Source: Auxenochlorella pyrenoidosa | Lineage: Eukaryota > Chlorophyta > Trebouxiophyceae > Chlorellales > Chlorellaceae | Length of the DNA: 15,444 nucleotides | NCBI GenBank assembly: GCA_001430745.1 | Contig: KQ482069.1 | Location: forward strand, 809,744 to 825,187 | Reading direction: 5' to 3' | Shown: positions 1 through 7,900 of the stretch, in pieces | Layout of the letters: each line of letters begins with the position of its first letter | Position numbering within the stretch: position 1 is the stretch's first letter | Notes under the pieces: generated by a model | The model's input: the letters and a program-made list of their open reading frames with translations, nothing else | Database searches by the model: none | What the model was told of the DNA's origin: nothing | Program-made: the position numbers and the translations under genes

Positions 1-189
1 ATGGGGGGCAGCATCTCAGAGGGAGCGGCGGGGGGGGGGCAGGCGGCAGCGGCAGGGGGGTTCGGCAGGCTTATCCTCTTGGTCCCAAGGCGCCCAGCAA
101 GCAGCAGCTCCCCAATGGCTGTTGGGCCAGCGCACTTCAGGTCTCTGCCTCCCAACCACCATTCCCCCTTCCCCTTCTCCCCGGCCCAG

Positions 190-1023
190 CCCTCTATGCA
201 CGGCTGGCGGTGGGGCAGGCAGAGGCGCTGCGGCAGCAGAAGCGGGAGGAGCAGCAGCGGCTCAAGGCGGACAAGAAGCTGACGTGGAACCAGAAGGCAG
301 GCTGCCCTTAGTCTAGTCTACAACTTGTCGCCCGAAGGCTTGTACCAGGCTGCCCTGATGCGCGCCGCGCCGCCCGCGCTGCGCTGGGCTCAAGAGTCGC
401 GACGTGCCGCAGCCCGGCCGCAGCAGGCATGCGCCTGCCCTGCCCGGGCCCGCCCTCCCCTCTGGCAGCACCCAACTGTTGTTCACCTTTTTCCCACCCG
501 CCATGTTGGGCATGCAGGAGAAGCGGAAACGGGATGAGGGGCGGGCGTCGCGCGGCAAGAGCTATGTGGAGGAGGAGAAGAGGCGGGCCAGGTGGGGGTT
601 ATGTGGAAGAGGAGAAGAGGCGGGCCAGGCGGGGGTTGTGTGGAGGAGGAGAAGAGGCGGGCCAGGTGTGTGTTACAGTCACCCCGCATGGTAGGCCCTG
701 GTGGACCGGGACAGGGGGCAGTTAGGGCCAGGTGGGGGTGCGGGCCGCCTCGTGGGCATGCGCCGGCGCATTGCACCCTGCGGTGCCTCCCTTTTGTGTC
801 AGGGCAGGCGCCTGGTTCAGTTGCTCCATTTGCTTGTCAGAAGTGTTGTGCTTGGACAAAGTCTGTAGAGTAGCTCAGGAGTGCATTGCTCAATCCTTGA
901 GCTGGCCACGCGCCAGCGCTGCCGCCCACCATTTTTGCCGCCCGCATCTACGTGCCTCTGCATGACCGCGTCACCCTGGCTCCCCCATGCAGAGAGTTCG
1001 GCATCGTTTCGGGCTTTGACTGA
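190..1023 (+). CDS. C-terminal part of a conserved-looking basic coiled-coil protein (5'-partial gene)
   Basis: Three spliced exons can be joined: 190-296, 518-591 and 993-1023. The first follows a strong pyrimidine tract ending CCCAG and encodes ALYARLAVGQAEAL, then a Lys/Arg/Glu/Gln-rich helix and KKLTWNQK. The second encodes EKRKRDEGRASRGKSYVEEE and then KRRA; the third encodes EFGIVSGFD and a TGA stop at 1021-1023. All junctions keep frame (phases 0 and 2). The intron after 296 must use a GC donor (AAG|gcaggc), because reading on meets TAG within 20 bases and no GT donor intervenes. The donor at 591 is the first of three tandem copies, and only this copy keeps the frame into the last exon. 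The composition suggests a nuclear or RNA-associated basic helical protein. I do not recognise a named family. Upstream exons lie outside the window or in 1-189, where I could not place one. The exon model is firm; the function is unknown. Confidence 0.72.
564..674 (+). repeat. Three tandem 37-bp copies of an exon end and its 5' splice site
   Basis: The units are 564-600, 601-637 and 638-674. Each holds GTGGA(G/A)GAGGAGAAG followed by AGGCGGGCCAG and then GTGGGGG, GCGGGGG or GTGTGTG. The first unit is the real exon end encoding VEEEKRRAR and the real donor. The other two are intronic copies with a potential donor at the same place. Confidence 0.9.
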
Positions 1024-1257
1024 CAGACCGACTGACCAACCGACCGGGGGCGGGCTGTCCCTGCCCCAGCCGTGTTGACGGCATGCCCACGCCTGTGCCT
1101 CCCCTCCTGTACACCTGGCATGCCTGCTGTGGGCACACAGCCATTTGCCACCTCCTGTAACTCGCTTATGCCCCCCGCTTGCTTGACACCTGATGGCACA
1201 CACAGCGTCGCTGAATCAGGTCAGCCCTGATCGGGACGGAATCAGCGCTGTTGCTGG
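1024..1257. other. 3' UTR and intergenic sequence after the coiled-coil gene
   Basis: No coding exon is supported here. It holds the 3' UTR of the upstream + strand gene and a candidate poly(A) signal at 1156-1160. Confidence 0.5.
1156..1160 (+). terminator. Candidate TGTAA poly(A) signal of the coiled-coil gene
   Basis: TGTAA lies 133 bases after the TGA stop. UGUAA is the established poly(A) signal of chlorophyte green algae. A pentamer occurs often by chance, so the position carries most of the weight. Confidence 0.5.
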
Positions 1258-1430
1258 GTCCAGCACCCCCCAGCGCTAGACCGCTGGGCCAGCGCCGCAG
1301 CACCCCCCAGCGCTAGACCGCTGGGCCAGCGCCCCAGCACCCCAGCGCTAGACCGCTGGGCCAGCTCTCCAAGCGCTAAACCGCTGGGCCAGCGCCCCAG
1401 CACCCCCAGCGCCTCCAACGCTAGACCAGC
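1258..1430. repeat. Minisatellite with an AGCGCTAGACCGCTGGGCC core
   Basis: Four copies of about 32-39 bp share CAGCGCTAGACCGCTGGGCC, separated by variable CAGCACCCC linkers, with a partial fifth copy near 1411-1430. One copy has AAGCGCTAAACC instead. The core contains the palindrome AGCGCT and an imperfect inverted repeat, so single strands could form hairpins. It lies in the convergent intergenic region between two gene 3' ends. Confidence 0.85.
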
Positions 1431-1543
1431 GATGAGTGCTGCGTTTGACCTGGCAGAGTGTCACGTCCCCACAGTCTGTTGCATGGAATGGGCATGGCTT
1501 GGGGCGCGGTGCACTCCCGCTGCGAGGGCCTGCGGCTCTGCTC

Positions 1544-1548
1544 TTACA
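1544..1548 (-). terminator. Candidate TGTAA poly(A) signal of the PPWD1 gene
   Basis: TTACA on the + strand reads TGTAA on the - strand, about 385 bases after the stop codon of the WD40-cyclophilin gene. It is the only clear TGTAA I saw in that 3' flank. The resulting 3' UTR would be longish but reasonable for a green alga. Confidence 0.4.
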
Positions 1549-1741
1549 GCAGCCTGGCTGTGCGAAGATATTGCAACGGTTGCACGCCAGAGATGCAACG
1601 GGCGCACGCCGACGCGCTGCTCGCCGCGCCAGCCTGCCGCGATCCGCTGCAGCTGATGCGCCGCTCTGCGGGGGGCCGCTGCGGCACCGCTTGCTGGCCG
1701 GGACCGGCTGCCTCGTCCCGGCGAACAGGCCGCCCTGGCGA

Positions 1742-1946
1742 TGACCGGCGGAGCTCCGCCCGTCACTCTGCCGTGGTTAAGCTGCCCTGTCCTGACACAA
1801 GACGCTCTGACGTAGATGGCTGACCGACCCGGCCGTCACTCTGCCGTGGCCAGCCACCGTGTCTGTCGCTCTGCCAGTGACCAGCGGAACTCCGCCTGTT
1901 AACCTCATTCTGCCGTGGCTGAACTGCCCAGGTCACTCTGCCGTGG
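1742..1946. repeat. Degenerate repeats of the PPWD1 stop-codon region in its 3' flank
   Basis: GTCACTCTGCCGTGG, the reverse complement of the last codons and TGA stop of the WD40-cyclophilin gene, starts at 1932 and recurs at 1762 and 1835. A diverged form (CTCATTCTGCCGTGG) lies near 1904. A second shared block, GACCRGCGGARCTCCGCC, precedes the copies near 1742 and 1880. The pattern fits tandem duplication of the gene's 3' end followed by decay. Confidence 0.75.
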
Positions 1947-4900
1947 CCCGGACCTCGATGTTCAGCATGCGCACCTCCTCCAGCGGCTTGTCTGTCTTGG
2001 GGTGGGTCTTGACCTGCACATAAGCACAATGCAAGAGTCTGGTTAGCAAACATGGCTGGCCGTCTTGGGGTGGGTCTCGACCTGCAAATGATTGCAATGC
2101 AAGAGTCTGGTGAACAAACGCAAGTGCAAACAAGGCTGGCCGTCTTGGGGTGGGTCTTGACCTGCAGGGAGGGTGATGCAAGAGTCCGGCAGGCTGGGGG
2201 ATGATGTGTGTGTGGTGTGTGATATGATGTGTGGTGTGCGTGTGTGTGTGAGGGTGGGTGGGGGAAGGGGGAGCGGTGAGCAGATGACCCAACACGGCGG
2301 CATCATGTGTGCGGAATGTTGGGAAGGGCAGGGAGGTGCGGTGGCGGTGCTGCATGGGCAAGGCAGGGAGCAGCGGCGGCGGCGGCGCTGCGTAGACGGC
2401 CTGAGGAGGTGGGGGCGGGGAGGCGCCCACCTTCTCTATCGCCAGCACAACGTCCATGCCCTTGACAACGCGCCCAAACACGGTGTGCTTGCCGTCCAGC
2501 CCTGCGGGTGAGGGGGGCGGCAGCGGGGCGGCCGGGGTGGGGCGTGCACCTCTTCGTGCCCAGGCGCGGTGCGCCTGCCGTCTGGTGTGCTATGCAGCAG
2601 GACCGCGGGGCACAGCAGGCACACCATGAGGCGCACTTCCGGCTGGGGCCGGCGGCGAACTCACAGGGCGTGGGCATTTCCAAATGATGAACAAAAAATT
2701 CAAAGATGAAAATTAAAGAAACGAACTCACAGGGCGTGGGCACAGTGGTGATGAAGAACTGGGAGCCGTTGGTGTTGGGCCCGGCGTTGGCCATGGACAG
2801 CGTGAAGGGACGGTCGTGCCGCAGGTTGCTGCGAGGAGGAGAGGGGGCCGGTTGGTGTGGTGGGTGTGTGTGGGGGGTGGGGTGGGGTGGTTTGGGGGGC
2901 GGCAGGGCGAGGAGGGGGAAGGGGTGGCGGCACTGCGGGGGCAGCTGGCGGGGAGCACAGTGGCGCTGTCTATGGTCGGGCGCGTGCCGGGCGCGCTGCG
3001 CCTGAGTGGCAGCCTTCTCAGACCCGCGCTGTCCGGGGGCACGTCGGCCCTGCCGCTCGCCCTGCTGCGAGCCCCTGCATGCTGCTTTTAGGCTGCTTGC
3101 GTGGCCATGGCAGCCTCGCGCCCACATGCCCCCACCCCGTCGCCTGCCCCGCCGCCCGCCCTGCTGCCTGCCTGCATGCCTGGCTGCCACCCATGCCCTC
3201 ACCTTTTCCCGCCTGCTCTGTGTGCTAAGCGACTGTAAGCGGCTGTAAGCGTGGTGTGTAACGTGAGACAAGGGAAAGAAAGAAAAAAAAAACCGTGCAC
3301 TCACCGGGTGATTTCATCCGGGAACTCGCCCCCCCAGATGGACTCGCCGCCCGTGCCGTTGCCTGCGCAGGGCCCACCCAGTACGGGAAGTTAGCAAGGG
3401 GTGCGGGAGCACCAAGTCGGCGAGAAGAAGGGGTGCAGAGGAGGAGGGTTGCGCCACCACGTCTGGCACGTTGCGCGGCTGGCAGACAGCAAGAGGCCAT
3501 GGGGGGTGAGGGGCGGGGGGCAACGGCCCTTGCCAGGGCGGGCACAGGGGTGAGGGTAAGGGAGTACGGGGGTGGGGTGGGGGGTGGGGTGCGGGTTGAA
3601 GAGGCGGTCCCTAGCCAACGGACCCACGTCCCTAGCCAGGGGGCCCCAGCCGGGTGCCAGCTCACCCAGCGGGTCTCCGGTCTGCAGCATGAAGCCCTTG
3701 ATGACGCGATGGAAGATGATGCCGTCGTAGTAGCCATTCTTGGCGTGAGTCGTGAAATTCTCCACCGTCTTGGGGCACTGCACGGGGAGGCGGGGGGGGC
3801 GGGGAGGCGGGGAGGCAGTGAGGCAGTGGGGCAGTGAGGGTTGGGGGTTGGGGCACTGCACGGGGAGGCGGGGGGGGGGGGTGGGGAGGCAGTGAGACAG
3901 TGGGGGTTGGGGGGAGAGAGGGATGGGGTGGGGGGGGAGTGGAGGTTGGGGCTTGGGGGTAGGGGCCGGGCGGGGCGGGGAGTGAGCGAAGCGATACAGG
4001 GGGCGCCACAAGGCTGGACGGTGCAGCGTGCAGCGGGGGCAAACAGCGCGCGCTGCTGCTGCCCACGGCGTGCACGCTGGGGCAGAAGCTGAGGAGGGGC
4101 TCGCGGGGGGTGCCGCGAGGCGTGGCTGAGGGGGGGCCTCGTGACTTGCCTCATCGGGGAACAGCTTCAGCCAGATGTCGCCCCGGTTGGTGTGGATGAT
4201 GGCGCCACGCGGCAGGTCCACTGGAGTGTGTGAGGGTGGGGGGGTGGGGGGGAAGGGGTTGCAGGCAACGTCCCGGTGAGGTAAGGTCAAAGAGCCATGG
4301 CTGGCGATGCGCTTCCACTGAGCGCGCTGGTGGCAGCACGGCCGGGCAGCCCAGCCAGCGAGCCAGGCAGCAAGGCAGGCTGTGGGTACAAGGTACGAGC
4401 GTCTGGGTACGCAGCAAGGGGCCCAGCCGCCCTGCTCACTTGCTGCCGGGCCCACCGCCGGCATGCCCGCCTCTGTCGCCGCCGCCAGCTCGCCAACCGG
4501 CCGTTCGTTGTACACGTCTCTGCAATTGCAGGTGCAAGGCAGGGGGAGAGGTTGCGGCGGTTAGCCGGGGCGGGCTGGTCCAAAGCTGCAGCCCGCCATG
4601 TGCTGTCTCACGCCGGGCGTGGCGCCAGGCGGCAGGCAGATCCTTAGACACAGGCAGGGCCCTTGGGACGCTGGAAACGTGCCGCCATGCCGACTCCAGC
4701 ACGTGCGGGGAGCCGACCAGCCACTTCGCAGCCCGTCCTCCCCAGGAGAGACCACCCACGACGCCCAGGCGGGCGACGGAGCAGAACAGGCGTGCTGAGC
4801 CGGGGGCCGGAGCCCGCAACGAGGACGCCCCCCAGTCGTGGCGCCAAAGGGCACCCAGCAGGAACCCCCCCCCTCAGGACAGACACTCGCGAGACACCCG

Positions 4901-7900
4901 AGCATGCCGCACCCCAGGACAGACACTCGCGAGACACACGAGCATGCCGCACCCAGGACAGACACTCGCGGGACTCCCGAGCATGCCGCACCCAGGACAG
5001 ACACTCGCGGGACTCCCGAGCATGCCACACACCTTGCCGCCGCTGCATCCTCTGACTCTGCAGGCTCCCGCGAGCTGAACAGGTACAGTCGCTGCTTCTG
5101 GAAGGCGCAGCAGAGCAGGGTGGGGTCGGGCTGCAGGGGGGTGGGGTGGGGGTGGGGTGGGGTGGGCGGTGGGCGGTTGCTGTGTGTGAGGGGGGAGGGG
5201 GGCGGTGGGTGGGGAGGGTTGGGGGTTTGAACAGGCATGGGCAGTCCTGAACACAAGGTGGGAGGAGAGCCGGCGGCAGAGGAGGGGGAGCGCCAGGCAC
5301 AGCCATCCACGCAGCCCTGATCCCAGACAGAAACGCAAGCACCACTGCTGAGGTCCGCCCTCGCCTGCGGCAGCTTTGCGTCGGGCCCCGCTGGCAGCCG
5401 TTTTGCCTTCTTGGGAATGCCCTGCAGGGGTTGCGGGTGGGGCCAGTAGAACTAGCGTTGGGGCTGGGCGCAGCAAGCCAACAGCCATGCACAGCACTCT
5501 GCACAGGCGGGCCAGCTCACTGCCGCTGGCAGGGCGCAGCCGCGCCACCCTGCCCAGCTGAAACGAAGCAGCAGTGGCAGACCGCGGGCGCCCCGGCAGG
5601 CGCAGCAGGACGCAGGCCTGAGCATGCCATAGGCAACGCGAAGGCGGCGTGCGCAGGGCGGCGCAGGGCGGTGCAGCGCGGCGCAGGGCACAGGGCACGC
5701 GGGGCGGCGCGGGGCGGCTTGCCTGGTACAGCGCGAGGTGGAGGAAGCGCTCGGTGCTCTCCACCTTGCCGATGATCTTCACCACCCGGTTGGTCACCAG
5801 GTTGACGACCTGCGGTGGTGGTGGGGGGTGGGGGGTGGGGCAGTTTATATGTAACTAGCTGTATATGGGAAAGGAGGGGGGAAAGGGGCCCCTGCAGGGC
5901 GGTTGAGGGGCGTGTGTGCATGCGCGATGGTGGGGGTGCGGTCACCAGGCTGACGACTAATGAAGGGGGTGGGGGTGGGGGGTGGGGGATGGGGGGCGTG
6001 GGGAGGCTGGAGGGGGGCCCGCAGGGCGGTTGTGAGCGTGTGTACATGTGTGATGGTGGTGGTGGTGTGTGTACGTGGATGGTGGGTGGGTTGATGGGGG
6101 GACGGACCGTGCACAGATACGGGAAGCATGCTGGAACCAGCTGGCAGTTAAAGAGAGGCAAGGCTAAAAGGCGAGCCGCAGCGGCGCTGCATCCCGCCCC
6201 GCCTTGACACTAATGCCCGGCAGCGTGGGGTGTTCAGCAGGGCTTGGTGCCAGCAGTGCGGGCTCAGTGCCGGCAGCGCAGGCACCGCTGGGTGAACAGG
6301 AGCGGCTTGCGACAGAGCTCTGAGCGGCAGAGCTGTGCGGCGCGCCCCACCTTGATGCCCAGCAGCGTGGAGAACAGCAGGAAGTTGCCCGACTCGTCAA
6401 AGATGGCGTTGGGCTTGGGCGCCTCTGCAGCAAGGGCAGGCCGGGCAGGCAGGAAGAATGGTGGGTGGGTGGGCGCCTCTGCAGCAATGGCAGGCCGAGC
6501 AGGCGGGGCAGGTGGGAAGAGGTGTGTGTGGGCGGGCAGGGGGTGGGTGGGGCGGCTGGTGGACAGGCGGTGGTGGACGTCGGCGGGGCAGCCTGGCCGC
6601 CGTGCAAGTCCCCTTGCAAAGGTGACCGCGGCAACTGCGCGCGCTTGTCGGCGGGCCTGTGCACACTGCACGCCCTCGACGCCGCTGCTGCCCACCAGGG
6701 TCTGCCGCCAGCTCCTTTTCGATCGCCACTCGCCGCCCATAGTCGATGGGATCTAACCGGTACAGGTCTGCACCAAGGGGGGTGGGGTGGTGTGTGTGTG
6801 TGTGGTGGTGGTGGTGGTGGTGGTGGTGGGTGGGGGGGGGGGGGGCGAATAATAAAAAACATGGACACACAAGAAAGCAGTGCCGTGCACCTGTGTGCAA
6901 GGCACGTGCGCCAGAGCGGCGCGGCTCTGGACTGACCCACCCTTGTGCAGCTCGCCTGCTGCTCCCAGCCTGCACGGGAGGACGTGCGCGCAGCAGGGCA
7001 GCCCTCACCTGACCCGCCGCGCTGCAGCTCATTGGCCGCCGCCAGGCTCTCGTCGTAGCTTCGGCTCAGCTTCCCAGTGGAAAACCGGAAGACGCGGACC
7101 TTCCTGCAAGGCAAGGCGGGTGGCGTGTGTGGGGGGTAGGCTTGAAGGTGGAGCTGGGCCCAGCTGCGGCGTGAAGCGCATGGTCTGCACATGGCCTGCG
7201 GGGGGCTGGCCATGAGGCCCCCGTGCCGTCAACAAACCACCGGTTCGGCACCCCCAGCACACAGCGCGACCAGCCAGTGGGCAGCGGGCCACAAGCGTGC
7301 ATGCCCAACCGCTCGCGCCTCAACCCAGTGGCGCCCCCACCCCACCCCCGCCACTCACCTGTCCTCTGAAAAGGTGGCAAACTTGGCGCCGTCTTTGCTG
7401 ATGTCGATGGAGTGGGCGCAGGTCTTGGCCTTGGCCAGGGCGTAGAGGTCTGGCAGGGGCAGGTGTGAGGGGGGCCAGCGAGCAGGCAGAGGTGGGAAGG
7501 GTTGTGTGGCCGCAGGGTGTCTGTACCGCTGTTGGCAGCACGGGGGCTCTGGGCGGCTCAGGCGCTGGTGGGGATGCACCAGCCAAGGCAAGGCGCTGGC
7601 AGCCCGGGCGCGGGTGCCTGCAGCAGGCAGTGGGCCTCGCAGCTGCGCCCCTGCGAGTTCGGCGGCAGAGCACGCGAGGGCGGGGGGCCAGCGGACCGCT
7701 CCCTCCATGCACGCAGGGCCACAGGGTTCGCAGCTGGTGCGGCACTCCCTCCATGCACGCAGGGCCACACACCCGGGCCAGCCGCACCTGTGTCCAGCTT
7801 GAATCTGAACTGCACCTCCTCCTCTGGCTGCCTGTAGCTCTCAGCCGACCAGTACTCGATAACGCCTGCAGAGGCAGGGCAGGTGGGGTGGGATGGGGTG

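Larger units (their letters stand above)
1933..4519 (-). other. PPWD1: PPWD1 exons 16-22: linker and cyclophilin catalytic domain
   Basis: Exons are 4440-4519 ([11 protein letters not shown] linker), 4150-4220 ([19 protein letters not shown]), 3666-3777 ([22 protein letters not shown]), 3305-3362 ([18 protein letters not shown]), 2731-2828 ([26 protein letters not shown]), 2431-2501 ([18 protein letters not shown]) and 1933-2013 ([14 protein letters not shown], then the stop). The codon for W586 is split across intron 20 (T|GG), so the tryptophan matching CypA W121 depends on correct splicing there. Exon 17 ends GAG|gcaagt, a GC donor; no GT choice keeps the CPKTVENF frame. Intron 20 has two equivalent donors 66 bases apart. 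Confidence 0.96.

Noticed and set aside
1..282. Open frame starting with ATG at position 1
   Set aside because: The frame that matches the downstream conserved exons is a different one, entered through the acceptor at 189. The frame-1 product is low-complexity and ends without homology.
2303..3304. A 333-codon open frame on the - strand
   Set aside because: It contains exon 20 in frame plus intron sequence on both sides. The Arg/Ala/Pro-rich remainder is intronic.
3391..4515. A 374-codon open frame on the - strand, Pro-rich between conserved blocks
   Set aside because: It reads through PPWD1 exons 16-18 and introns 16-17, which happen to be stop-free. The conserved blocks join perfectly by splicing, so it is not a separate gene.
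4875..5032. Possible CRISPR-like array
   Set aside because: The units are contiguous 39-40-bp tandem repeats without unique spacers, inside a nuclear intron.
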